From Galeruca laticollis (Eukaryota; Arthropoda; Insecta; Coleoptera; Chrysomelidae), in the NCBI GenBank assembly GCA_963921935.1, contig OY998178.1, positions 200,540,862-200,604,861 on the forward strand: a DNA stretch of 64,000 bases. The letters are read 5' to 3'. A program made the translations under genes and the position numbers. Of this stretch, positions 40,670 to 51,640 are shown piece after piece. The notes below the pieces were generated by a model. That model made no database searches, had not been told where the DNA came from, and saw nothing but the letters and a program-made list of their open reading frames with translations. Numbering within the stretch: position 1 is the stretch's first letter; the number at the start of each line of letters is the position of its first letter.

Positions 40670-41432
40670 TAGGTAATATGAGCATTATCCTGACTATCAC
40701 CTAAAAGTCTGATTATCACCTGAAAGTCTAATTATGACCTAAAAGGCGGTAGTCTATATAATAAGTATGATGGAAAATATATTATTATTTGTTAATGGCA
40801 CAGTGACATGTTAAATTACATTTTATTTTTGTAAATGATAATATAATGATGCACTTGTTTTAGATTTAAAAAATACTGTAGTCTCTTTAATGGTTAATAT
40901 GAATGTCTGATAATAACTGTTAAGTACAATGTTCAATAAAAGTTGATTAAATTAACTTCAACTATTATTTTATTAAGTCAAATGATTTCCACTGGTCAAA
41001 GACGTATTTACCCTGTTCTTGATATCTCTACCGTGCCCGATGTATTTCCCCTTGCCTTCTAAAAAGTAACAAAATATGTATAAATTGACTTGCTCTTACA
41101 TGAAAAGGTATATAAACTGTACAAAAGTCGAAATATAAGTGTTTAATGAAAAAAAAATTGCTCCTTGGCCGTATGCATTTAAATCTCTTATCGTAGAATT
41201 ACCCATATAGTTTATCACTGTTCGTTGTGTCTTCATCAAGTGAAAACGAAGCAGTCATAGTATAACTCAAATCGAACAGCCTACATATGTGCAAGAGAAT
41301 TATTATGTGACAAACAAAAATTCAGTCATTTCATCGAATGTCAAAAGAACCATTTATGTTACTAGTCTCCAAAACAGGCCCCGCGATTCAGATATTGGAT
41401 ACGTATTCTAGGAGAAGTATGGGTGTTGAAGA
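40670..41432. other. Unassigned AT-rich sequence
   Basis: No gene or clear repeat was recognised. The 8-bp duplication of the next hAT element starts at 41433. Confidence 0.5.
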
Positions 41433-41852
41433 ACGATTAGTAGAGCTCGGGAAATATGCAGAATGCATATTAAGTACATATTTGCATGTTTTGAATACAT
41501 TCTATAAGTGCATATGCATTTATTAAAAGTGCATATTTTCAGGTATTTTCGAATTTCTACAAAAATAAAAATTTTCGTAGGTCGTCGGATATATCTCAAT
41601 CGGTATTAGACCCTACGGAGCCGATTGCCGTCATAAAATCAATAGGGTTTTTCCCGAAAACTTTTCAGAATTTGTGTTACCAAAATACTCAAATTGCGAT
41701 AGTCTTTAGATTTTATAAGTGGAGGAAGCTATTGACATTGAGCCAATGAAATCACAACATATTCTTTAAAAGTTGATGTTTGAGAAGAATCTAGGATTTA
41801 GTACTGCCCTGTGTTTAGTTAGTTCAGTTTTGTTTATCAGAAGTGTGTGATA

Positions 41853-41990
41853 ATGCCAAAACAAAGTGCTGGTAAATCAATTCTTCTGAAGAAGTAGATT
41901 AATAATAAAAAAAAGACTTTAAAATCAAATATGACAACCAAATATTCTGCACATTTTGCAACAAACCGGTATTATGTCTAAGTAATTATT
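41853..41990 (+). pseudogene. BED/C2H2-like zinc-finger N-terminus fragment
   Basis: MPKQSAGKSILLKK-stop, then in a neighbouring frame KDFKIKYDNQIFCTFCNKPV. This resembles the start of CGBP1-like/hAT-derived proteins, where a CX2C zinc finger follows a short basic lead. The finger is incomplete and no catalytic domain follows. Its position inside a hAT element supports the assignment. Confidence 0.4.
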
Positions 41991-42253
41991 TTTTTAATTG
42001 TCAAACTTTTTTTCTAAAAATATAAGCCAAACGTAACATTACTTCAAAATATAAGTTTTGGTGTCTAAAATTTATTTATTTTAAGGCACCGGTGTTAAAA
42101 TTATTTTTAGCAAAGGTTTAAACATGGTCTTGACACTGACTTTTATACATTGTTTTGTCATGAATTTACACGTTATTTTTTATTTTTTGATGAAAATGTT
42201 ACATTTTATGTGTTAAGTGGTAATAAAAAATAAGCAATAATAAATAGGTATAT

Positions 42254-42403
42254 CATTCTGACGATGATATTGATTTATCGAAACAATTGTCACTTTTTTA
42301 GAATTTTCATTATATTGTGGAATTAGCTAGAAACAGTGAGTTTCATTTAAAACACTAATATGAGTGGATTCCACGAAGTAAGGGTCGAGACAGTTAATTT
42401 CAT
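42254..42403 (+). mobile_element. Truncated Penelope-like terminal fragment with its own 13-bp duplication
   Basis: 150 bp matching the terminal arm of the element at 345-2746 (CATTCTGACGATGATATTGA ... TAAGGGTCGAGACAGTTAAT). It is flanked by identical TAAATAGGTATAT at 42241-42253 and 42404-42416. The duplication shows it arrived as this short piece, by a truncated insertion into the hAT element. Confidence 0.82.
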
Positions 42404-42614
42404 TAAATAGGTATATACCTAGCTCTTAATAGTAATTTTAATAAAAAATATTTATTGTGACTTTTGCTTATAATAAACAAAATATTTTGAATAAAAAAGC
42501 ATATTTGAATGCATAAAAGCATATTTTAGTGCATATTTCAACTGTTTTATGTGCATATTTGCATGCATATTTTAGGGTTTTTTAAGTGTATATTTCCGGA
42601 GCTCTAACGATTAC

Positions 42615-43198
42615 TAATACCTTTGAGGTAAGTTTATTTGGGATGATGAAACAGAAGGTGGATTAAGAGTGGTACAGAGGTGAGATCCGGCATGCAGAGA
42701 ATATGGTAAAGAAGGGCTGTTACTAGGACTAGGAATGTGGGATGATGAAACAGAAGGTGGATTACAGTGGCGCAGAGATGAGGACCCAGCATGCAGTGAA
42801 TATAGTAAAGAAGGGCCGTTACTAGGTGTAGGTATGTAGGTTGATAAAACAGAAGGTGGATTAGTGCAGAGGTGCAGATCCAGAATGTAGTGAATAAGAC
42901 AATAAAGGGTTACTTAGTTATCAATTAGCTTGAAGAATTTATGCTTAAACTGCCTGAATGTGATTTCTGGCATTTCGTCGATCTCTGGAAGTAGGTTTTT
43001 CAAAAATTGTCTTCGAGGATTGGCTGACGTTTCAGAAGCTTTGTTCTTTGCATTGAAAAAGTCGATAATTGGTTTGTCAACTTCCTTTATATGCATTGGC
43101 ATTTCATTTTATTTGTATTACTGGTTTAGGAATACTGGTGGTGGTAGAATCAGTATCTTGTTCGTTTTCATCTGAATTGTGTTCCTGTTCTGCCATTT
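42615..43198 (-). pseudogene. MADF/BESS-type protein, C-terminal part with BESS motif and repeats
   Basis: Minus strand from 43198: MAEQEHNSDENEQDTDSTTT, IPKPVIQI, then HIKEVDKPIIDFFN and the BESS motif RRQFLKNLLPEIDEMPEITF, FRQFKHKFFKLIDN. After a stop, about three ~100-bp tandem units encode a Pro/Ser theme (NPPSVSSSHIPSPSNSPSL, YSLHAGS). BESS motifs mediate protein interaction in MADF-BESS DNA-binding proteins, which PIF/Harbinger elements carry as their second gene. One frameshift separates the acidic start from BESS. Confidence 0.65.
42635..42905. repeat. ~100-bp tandem repeat, about three units
   Basis: Units share GATGATGAAACAGAAGGTGG and GTTACTAGG with decay toward the third unit (42841-42905). 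On the minus strand they encode the Pro/Ser repeats of the MADF/BESS-like protein. Confidence 0.75.
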
Positions 43199-43401
43199 TC
43201 TCTTTTTGTACAACCATATGATAGTAGCGCTGGCAGATGGCGGTGACTGTACATTACCATACTTTGTGTTTAACGAAAGGAATAATACATTCCATATAGG
43301 TGTTAAATAATATTGCTGTTCCTTCTTTCCTGATCAACTAGGGGCTAGTTTTAGCTTTCAGACAAAAACAAATCTTATGTTCCTCCATTTGTCTTTCGCC
43401 A

Positions 43402-44345
43402 ATGACACTGAAAAAAAAGTATCTACTAATCAAAACATCTTGTGCATTTGGTGATTATTCACAATTTTTTACAGGAGACATGTTTCAGTTCCTCTCATTT
43501 TACTTTGCTAGAGGTCAAAGTACCATCTCCACCATCGTTGTTGAAACAGTTGCAGCTATATGGAATACATTGAAACCTGAGTACATGCGTCTACCAAAAA
43601 AAGAGCAATGGAAAAACATAGCTGATCGCTTCTGGGAAGTTTGGAATCTCCCAAACTGCCTAGGGACCTTAGATTTGAAACATATAAAAATTCAAAAGAT
43701 TCCAATGACAGGGTCAGCTAATTTCAACTACAAAGGCTATCATTCCATTCTGTTAATGGCTTGTAGGGATGCAGATGGAATATTTACTACCATAGAAATA
43801 GGATTTGCAGGTCGAAGCAGGGACGGTGGAATTTTTCGAGAATCCAGACTGATATAGGTTAGAAAGAGCAGGACTGGATCTACCAGAAGAGACATTTTTA
43901 CCACAAAATTAATCTGAACAAGAGTTCCCGCACTATTTCGTCGGTGATGAAGTTTTCCCCTAAAACATTATTTGATGCGGCCATATACACAAAGGACACT
44001 AAATAATTTAAAACACATATTTAATTAAACTGAGCAGAGGGTGCGAAACGGTTGAACGTTCATTTGGAATTATGTTCCATAAGTTTCAAGTTCTTAAAAC
44101 TGCAATTCTTTGAAAGTAACTGTCAACTATCACGCATATTATTAATTGTGGTTGTATTTTACATAACTTTATTGGCATTAGAGAAGAACATATGTACCAG
44201 AATACTATGCTAATAGAAGTAGAGGACAATATTTCTATTAGGCCAAGAGGAATCGCACCAGAAAATTTATTGACAGTGTCAAGACGTTCCCCACAAAATT
44301 TACGGAATTATCTGGCAAATTTCTTTATCACAGATGCCATGGCAA
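43402..44345 (+). pseudogene. PIF/Harbinger (HARBI1-like) transposase, frameshifted
   Basis: Open for 151 codons: FYFARGQSTISTIVVETVAA (helix-turn-helix), EYMRLPKKEQWKNIADRFWE, CLGTLDLKHIKIQKIP (first catalytic Asp) and GSANFNYKGYHSILLMACRD, then GRSRDGGIFRESRL and a stop at 43855-43857. Other frames give EFPHYFVGDEVFPLKHYLMR (second Asp), PYTQRTLNNLKHIFN and GCETVERSFGIMFHKFQVLK (catalytic Glu), so the whole DDE_4 nuclease is present but broken by at least three lesions. It lies in opposite orientation to the MADF/BESS remnants, the usual two-gene layout of Harbinger. Confidence 0.8.
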
Positions 44346-44396
44346 TGGAAATACTGTAATAATCAATGTATTAAAGGTAAACATTTTTTTATTTAC

Positions 44397-44536
44397 CTGC
44401 GATTTTTATCTCTTCTGCAGTTTCACTCCATGCCTTTTCTGTAAAATATCTTCTAGAATATTCAGATACATTATAATTATCTAAATCTTTTCAATCATTT
44501 CTACAAATCAAATGTTATTTTCTTCCTCACTCATGA
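44397..44536 (-). pseudogene. MADF domain, first-exon remnant
   Basis: Minus-strand reading: MSEEEN, then FVEMIEKI, LDNYNVSEYSRRYFTEKAW, SETAEEIKIA. These follow the start of MADF domains (LIxLVxxxPxL...Y....K..AWxEIAxEL). It ends at GCAG|GTAAAT, a plausible donor. Stops occur in the first part. The rest of the MADF domain is not seen. The BESS part is at 42615-43198, so the Harbinger transposase lies between two parts of the partner gene on the other strand. Confidence 0.5.
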
Positions 44537-44540
44537 TGTA

Positions 44541-44830
44541 GGTATCTTCATGGTCAAAAGGAGACTCTCAGCAATTAGGTTGTGTGAAACCAGTATCTGC
44601 TAGGTAGCATTGCGATCTCGTCACCGTTGCCTTGGTGTGCAGGTTTCTATTTCAAACTGCAAAGCTACATTACGTCGCGGTATCGTCGTCGTCGCACATT
44701 GCTGGTGAGATAGCTGCCTTGTAACGTTTATATATGATTATCATATTTTATACATTCAATTAATAATCATATCCTCTATGGATATAAAACTTTTTGAAAT
44801 CAACTTCTTATGTCAATTATACCATGTGAG
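44541..44830. other. Unassigned
   Basis: Includes the promoter side of the MADF remnant and TCGTCGTCGTCGCAC-like simple sequence near 44683-44700. No gene. Confidence 0.4.
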
Positions 44831-45039
44831 GAAGATTAATATGGGTTATAAGTGACAATATCTTAGAAAGAAGCAAGTATAAATTCAGTGTATCACTCTT
44901 TTCATTAACAGGATATCATAAACATGCGAAAGGGGTGTAATAAAATATTTATGCTTCTTGAATTTTAAGTAATAGCAGTTATGTTGCCGGTTTTCGTTTT
45001 TGGTAATCCTTTTGTACCTACACTTATATTCATAGTATA

Positions 45040-45565
45040 GCCGCTACTAATTTGTACCATGAAAATATTCCAAAATATTAAAGTCAACCCGCTTAAACAA
45101 CCCTTGCTTTGATAAATTTAATAGCGAGCCCATTATCCTCAGATCTTTTCGCAATTTCTTGAAAAAAGAAATATAAAGTCGACTCCATTAAAACTGAATG
45201 TGTACCACAAAAAATATCCGCCAACCCCCTCAAACAACCCCTGTTGCGATAAATTGAATAGCAAGTCCATACGCCTCCGATCTTTTGAATACTTCTTGAA
45301 AAATGAAATATTAAAGTCGATTCTATTAGTACTAATTTGTACCACGAAGAATATTTCAAAATATTAAAGTTAACCCACTTAAACAACCCCTTCTTAGACA
45401 AATTGAATAGCAAGCCCATTATCCTCCGAACTTTTCAAAATTTCTTGAAGAATGAACTGTAAAAGTCGACTTCATTGAAACTGAATTTGTACCACAAAAA
45501 ATATCAAACAACCCCTGGTTCGATAAATTGAATATCAAGCCCTCTTCTCCAATCTTTCCTGAAAA
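45040..45565 (-). repeat. Left array of the foldback-like structure
   Basis: Alternating half-units of about 150 bp, for example CTACTAATTTGTACC...TTAAAGTCAACCCGCTTAAA and ATTAAAGTCGATTCTATTAG. Inverted relative to 50700-51640. More scattered ACTAATTTGTACCC motifs follow up to 46250. Confidence 0.75.
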
Positions 45566-46350
45566 ACGAAATATTAAAGTCGAATCTGGAATTATTTTAA
45601 ATGTTTGCTTAACCAGTTTTTCCTTTTTTCGAGATCGTTATATTCAATCCAAACACTGGCTCTCAAACACATTGCCGTATAATGTTCCATTGATTGTGTA
45701 GTCCTTGTCAATAGAGGTTTTTTAATGACAATTCCAAGTGACTTATTATTGCTAGCCCCCCCCCTTATTTCAAATTAAGAATAAATTGATGTATATTTTA
45801 GGACTAATTTGTAACACAAAAATTTTAATTTGTACCCCAAAAATTAGAATTTGTACCTCCTCAGTTTTTATGAAAAACCGCTATTTAATGCGGGGGTGCT
45901 AGTTTGAGCTCAAGCTAGCGCCCAACCTTTACAAAATCAAATTTTAATAGCATACATTTAAACTTTGAATTTAGGACTAATTTGTACCCAAAAAATAGAA
46001 TATTTTACCCACCCAGTTTTCCCTGTAAAAGGCTTTTATAAAAACAAATAACAGCATGGCTTTAAACTTTTAATGTGGGACTAATTTGTATCCAAAACGT
46101 TTTTTTAAATATTATATTATTTTTTTTATAAAATATAATAAATTAGACCACGTGTTTTATTAATTTCCAAGTAAACTGTTAAAAAATTTGAAAGTACCAA
46201 AAGTAACTAAATAATGTTAATTTTAGAATATAAAACTAATTTGTACCCACACTGATTTCCCTGAAAAAGGCTTTTTAATGTAGTGTCTTCTCCTCACAGC
46301 AGTCGTTCTGATGTAAGTTCAAAATGGACTAAAATCTAGATAAACTGTTA
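45566..46350. other. Inner left part of the foldback-like structure
   Basis: No gene. Repeated pieces such as GGACTAATTTGTACCC, CCAGTTTTCCCTGTAAAAGG and GCTTTTTAATG recur every 100-200 bp (45800, 45976, 46081, 46235). Confidence 0.5.
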
Positions 46351-46678
46351 AATAATAATAATAATATTTATTTAAGTAAAATTTTTTAACAACTGAAATA
46401 TACAGTACATATATGAATAAATATAATAATCACAGAAGCAGTGTATAAAGCTGCTTGTTTTGTGATGTAAAATACCATTTAAATATATTTACATTTCGTA
46501 TTGTTCAATATTGTCTTAATATTAGAACTAGTGTGTGCGACATATTCGGGAATTTTTGACTAAAATTAATGTGTGCGATATATATTCGGGATTTTTAAAC
46601 AAAATTTAATTTTTCGCCATACGGCAATGGGAGTATAAAGTAAAATTTTCTAGTGTCGGGTTTGTTGAATTATTGTCT

Positions 46679-49410
46679 TTATTTACAATTCATTAGATCA
46701 GAAAATATTGATCTATCCGTTTCCGTAATCCATTTCTTAATTTGCCTTTTATGTTTACTATATTTGTTTATCGTTTTTAAATGTTTGGGTACCATTGCAT
46801 AAATTCTCGGTGCTAAGTAATATGCATTTCTCTGTCCAATAGTCTTCACACGCCTAGGCCGAATAACACCATCGTGGTGTCTGGTATTGTAACAGTGGCT
46901 ATATGAAGTAAGTACATCTCTTTCTTTATAAAGAAATAATAAAATTTTTTGAAAGTAGAGCTGTCGAATATCTTTGACTTGTAACTCATTATACAATTTA
47001 TTTGTTGAGAAGAGAATATTTTTACTGTATATAATTCTTAATACCCATTTTTGAACTACATGTACTCCGTTCAGATACTGGTCATACACCCATCCCCATC
47101 CCATCTTAAGTGTCTATCTATTAGAATTCCCAGATACTTCACGTTGTGTCCCTCGCATATAGCAATATTATTCCCTATATTTATTGGACCTAATTGTGGT
47201 AGTCCAGTTTTGTATGAACAAAACGGTAGGTATTTGGTTTTTTTATAATTTATTGTTAATTTATTATATTGTAACCATTTTTCTAAATTTTCAAAATAAT
47301 TTTCTATTTTACATTTCAGATCCACCCATGAAGCATATGTATATGTAATTACAGTATCGTCTGCAAAACTGGTCATTGTACCCTGAAGATTTAAAGAAAA
47401 TATACTGTTAACGTATAGAAGAAACAGAACTGGTCCCAAAACAGTACCCTGGGGGACTCCGCATGTCACTTTTTGTCGCCTACTAAATGTTTCATCTATG
47501 GTGACCATTTGAACTCTATCGGATAGGTAACTTTTTATTAAATTGTACGCATTGCCTTGTATTCCATATCTGTATAATTTTTCCATAAGAATTTTGTGAC
47601 ATACCGTATCAAAAGCTTTGGACAAGTCTAAGAAGACACTCACCACGGGGACATTTTGATCTATCGATTGGTAAATAATAGACGTTAGATTGTAGATAGC
47701 ATCTTCAGTAGATTTACCCTCACTAAACCCATATTGATGGTCTGAAAGGATATTGTATCTCTTTAAAAAGGAACATAACCTTGTTTTTATAATTTTCTCC
47801 ATAATTTTGCTTACATTCGATATCAACGATACAGGTCTATAGTTTCCCATTTCACTCCTTTCTCCACTTTTATATAGCGGTTTTATTACGGCATTTTTAA
47901 AAATGTTTGGAAAATGTCCAGTATTGAAACAATTGTTTATGATATAGTTTAATGGAGCTGCTATGTTAACATCAATTTTTTTGCTTGCAATGTTTCGGAA
48001 TGTATATTGTCTTCGCCCGGTGATTTTTAAGGTTTTCATTGTTTTATTGTATTTAAAATTTCATCTTCAGTAGTGGGAGTAAGATATATGGAATTTTCAA
48101 TATGTTCAAGGTTTTCTGTAAAGTTTGGGACTATTGGGATATTATTTGCAAGTTTTTCTCCTATTTCACTATAAAAAGTTTTAAAAGCATTTGCAATTTC
48201 TTTCTTATTATCAATGTTTCTTTCATCCAACTTAATTAAATCTATTGGTTTCTTAGATTTTTCTTTACCACATATAGTAGTAATGCATTTCCATATAGAT
48301 GTTGACGAATTTTGATTTTCATTAATGTAATTCTGATAATATTCCTTTTTTGCGTTTTTTATTAATTTTGCAATCCTATTTTTACTATTATTGCATTGTT
48401 TTTTCAATTCTGTATATTTAGGATGTTTTAGAGACAACTTGTATAAGTTATTTTTTCCCAATATTTGATGGCTAGTGACTGTCCTCCATTTTTGTTCATT
48501 TTTTATTTTAACTTTGTTAGTACAATTCTCGATGTTGCTTTTTAATATATTTATAAAATTATTTGCTGCCGTATCTATATTTTTTTCTTTATATAACCTT
48601 TCCCATTTTTCTGAAGCTAAGTTGTTTCTAAGTATTTTATAGTCGATGTAATATTTATAGTTATATTTGCTTGATTGAGTATTCTCCCGCTCTCGTTCAA
48701 ACGTAAGGGCTATTGGACAATGGTCTGTTGTATTTGAATATGTATGATTTACAATTTGATGAATGGGGATCATTTATAAAAAAATGATCTAAACATGTTT
48801 GCGAGGGTAGTCTTGTATATTCATTTATATATGAAATGTATCCGAAGGCACTCTTTATATTTTTATATTCATCGACAACTTCATTATTATTATTTAACAG
48901 ATTTATATTTATATCTTCAGTTATTACCCGAGTGAGATTTCTTTTGCGATCGTTCAAAAATGTGATTAAATATTTTTGGGCCACTATTTGGTGAACGGTA
49001 ATCGTGTTAATTTCAATTTTTTTATTTTTGTCAATGACTGTCACCGTTACAACTTTAATTTCACCTAGCCATTCTATTTTGGTGGTATAGTTAAGGCTAC
49101 TTTTCACATAAACCAGTACACCATCATTTTTATTTAAACTGCCTTGGTTGTAAATGTTGTCATATCCCTGTATTTTAAATATTGTGTGATCATATAATTT
49201 CCTTGTTTCGGTCAGTATGATTAGGTCGAATTCGACAGACAAATTATCCAATAATACGGTGAGATCATCAATATTTTTCGCAAGACTACGAATATTTGTA
49301 TGAAATAATTTGAAATCGTTTTGATTTATTTGATTTTTGTACATATCCGCACTATATATTTTATTTGAGTTTACCAGTTGGTTATCGTAGTCCCGAATAT
49401 AAGCATTCAT
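46679..49410 (-). pseudogene. LINE ORF2: AP endonuclease and RT, with microhomology deletion
   Basis: Endonuclease: DFKLFHTNIRSLAKNIDDL, LIILTETRKL, ITEDININLL (Gly-to-Glu next to the usual GDxN), CLDHFFI and TDHCPIAL. RT: GNYRPVSLISNVSKIMEKII, FLDLSKAFDTVCHKIL (motif A), CGVPQGTVLGPVLFLLYVN (motif B) and SFADDTVITYTYA (FADD). Lesions: a frame change near 48750; a stop and frameshift at 48036-48060 (ILNTIKQ-stop, then SPGEDNIHSETLQ); and a deletion at about 47090-47100, where HLRWD runs into GWGWVYDQYLNGVHVVQKW across GATGGGGATGGG. That deletion removes roughly 50-60 residues. Confidence 0.82.
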
Positions 49411-49553
49411 TTTTACAATACAACTTAATTACACAAAAAAAACTAAAACAACTTATTGTTAAAAGAAGACTAAACATTAAAACAAGTATATTTTTTGAAT
49501 TAGTTGAGGTGCCAAGCTTTAAAATGCGAACAGTATAATATAAAATGAAACAA

Positions 49554-50326
49554 TTAAAATTTTGTATAACTGGACCCAGATCTGGTCTTAATTTTATCTA
49601 AAGACTTTTTCGAGTTGATAAACTTACTAGAGGATGGTTTGGCTCCTTGATTTACTCTTTTATTTTTTGGAGTGTCACTGGTTAGATTTTTCTGAATTTT
49701 CCTGGCCAGTATTTTTTGTTTGTTCTTGACTATGTATCTGTGTAGCAGTAGCCGGGGCACTATTTGACTGATATTTTTCTTCTTGAATATATCGAAGGTC
49801 TTCTATAGTGTATACTTGATCTCCCACGAATAATTTGTTTCCTTTTATATAACTCGTTTCGCTCTGATTCTTTCGTGCTTCGAATAATTTAGCTCTTAGA
49901 ATTTTTATTTCTTCACACTGTAATATAGTAAGATGAAGATTTTAGTCTATTGCAGTTCCTTAATATATAATTCTTCGTTAATTCGGAAATAAATTCTATT
50001 TTTAAGGGAGCGGTATCTGAGCGGCCTAGTGTGTATAAATTAAATATATCTTTTTCTAATATTTCAATATTTAGTAGACGTTTAATTTCGTCGCAAAAAG
50101 ATGTAACGCTTATCTCCAAATTAGGTTTGGTCAATCCAAATATTATTAAATTCTTTTTTTTGCTATTTCTTTCAAGGATTTCAAGCTTGTCGCTTAATTC
50201 TTGCTTCTCTGTTTCAAGTGTTTTTATTCTTCTTTTTAAGTCTTCTGTTGTTAATGCAATGCGTGCTTCTACTGTCATAGATACATAATTATCATTAATT
50301 TTCAATGAGGTTTTTTGACGAGACAA
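49554..50326 (-). pseudogene. LINE ORF1: coiled coil and RRM-like domain
   Basis: From MSRQKTSLKINDNYVSMTVE: a coiled-coil segment (about residues 30-55: LKRRIKTLETEKQELSDKLE) followed by KKNLIIFGLTKP, SFCDEIKRLLNIEI and NLYTLGRSDTAPLKIEFISE. This is the L1-ORF1-like order of trimerising coiled coil plus RNA-binding domain. A frameshift at about 49913 ends the first frame, and a Lys/Arg-rich tail (NKQKILARKIQKNLTSDTPK) lies at 49760-49554. Confidence 0.65.
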
Positions 50327-50340
50327 AAAAAATAAGTTTT

Positions 50341-50699
50341 CTTTCCCTTCTGCAAGTTCCTAACAAGGCGCAAATAGTTCTAGGCAGTTAGAAGATAAGA
50401 ATGACATCATACTTTGGTGTTATCACTTTTTTTGACTACTTGGCAGCTTACTAAAAATTGAAACAATTTTTTTTTGTTACACTTTAGCAAAAACCGATAG
50501 GAGTCAGTGTGGCGATTTTTTTGGTTTTCAGATGAGAGGAGTCTGACATCTGATCTACGTTCCTATTGCCCTATGGCTGATTGATGCCTTTATTTAATAA
50601 TTTTTCTAGTGGTTGGAAAAATTTTAGCATGGATTTTTTGGAGTAATTAAGCAGTGCACAAAACGCCAAAAGGGATGATTTTAATTTTTGGCACTTCAG
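50341..50699. other. Inner right part of the foldback-like structure
   Basis: No gene. Short AT-rich sequence between the LINE 5' end and the right array. Confidence 0.45.
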
Positions 50700-51640
50700 T
50701 CTAAATCTGCGTATAAAATATTTTGTGGTACAAATTAGTACAAATTCAGTTTTAATGGAGTTGACTTTTATATTTCGATTTTCAAGAAATTTTGAAAATT
50801 TATCAAAGCAGGAGTTGTTTAAGTAGGTTGACTTCAATATTTTGGAATATTTTTCGTTGTACAAGTTAGTACAAATTTATTACTAATAGAATCGTCTTTA
50901 ATATTTCGTTTTCAAGAAATATTGGAAAGATCTGAGAAAAATGGGCTTGCTATTCAATTTATAGATCAAGGGGTGGTTTGAAGGGGTTGATGTTCATATT
51001 TTTTGTGGTACAAATTAGTACTAATTCACTTTCAATGAAGTCAACTTTTATATTTCGTTCTTCAAGAAATTTTGAAAAGTTCGGAGGATAATGGGCTTGC
51101 TATTCAATTTATCTAAGCTGGGATTGTTTAAGTGGGTTGACTTTAATATTTTGAAATATTCTTCGTGGTACAAATTTAGTACTAATAGAATCGACTTTAA
51201 TATTTCGTTTTTCATGAAATATTGAAAAGATCAGAGAAGTATGGGCTTACTATTCAATTTACCGCAACAGGGGTTGTTTGAGAGGGTTGATGTTAATATT
51301 TTTATGGTACAAATTACTACAAATTCAGTTTTAATGGAATCAACTTTTATATTTCGTTTTTCAAGAAATTTTGAAAAGATCTGAGGATAATGGGCTAGCT
51401 ATTCAATTTATCAAAGCAGGGGTTGTTAGAGTGGGTTGACTTTAATATTTTGGAATATTTTTCATGGTACAAATTAGTACACATTTAGTACTAATAGAAT
51501 CGACTTTAATATTTCGTTTTTCAAGAATTATTTAAAAGATCGGAAAAGTATGGGCTCGCTATTCAATTTATCACAACAGGGGTTATTTGAGGGGGTTGAC
51601 GCTAATTTTTTTTGTGGTACAAATTCAGTTCTTCAATTTC
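50700..51640 (+). repeat. Right array of the foldback-like structure, ~300-bp units
   Basis: TTTTGTGGTACAAATTAGTA recurs at about 50722, 51000, 51298 and 51603 (spacing 278-305 bp). Each unit contains a second half-unit GTACAA(A)TTTAGTACTAATAG and a variant of GGGCTTGCTATTCAATTTAT. The arrays at 45040-45565 are the inverted form. Confidence 0.8.

Larger units (their letters stand above)
41441..42606. mobile_element. hAT-type element with TGCATAT subterminal repeats, non-autonomous or decayed
   Basis: Ends TAGAGCTCGGGAAATATGCA against TAGAGCTCCGGAAATATACA (TAGAG fits the hAT YARNG rule). The flanks ACGATTAG (41433-41440) and ACGATTAC (42607-42614) form an 8-bp duplication with one mismatch. 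Many copies of GCATATT or its inverse lie within 120 bp of both ends, the usual hAT transposase-binding layout. Inside, only a short zinc-finger-like ORF start remains, plus a Penelope fragment. Confidence 0.82.
46351..50340 (-). mobile_element. Jockey/CR1-like LINE with ORF1 and ORF2, (ATT)n tail
   Basis: Minus-strand LINE: ORF1 (50326-49554), ORF2 endonuclease and RT (49410-46679), 3' UTR ending AATAAATATTATTATTATT at 46351-46372. All parts are present in order, but with frameshifts and one internal deletion. It occupies the centre of the inverted array. Confidence 0.82.

Noticed and set aside
45093..45419. 108-residue minus-strand ORF in the inverted array
   Set aside because: It is made of tandem repeat units. 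The repeated peptide reflects the DNA repeat, and there is no known domain.
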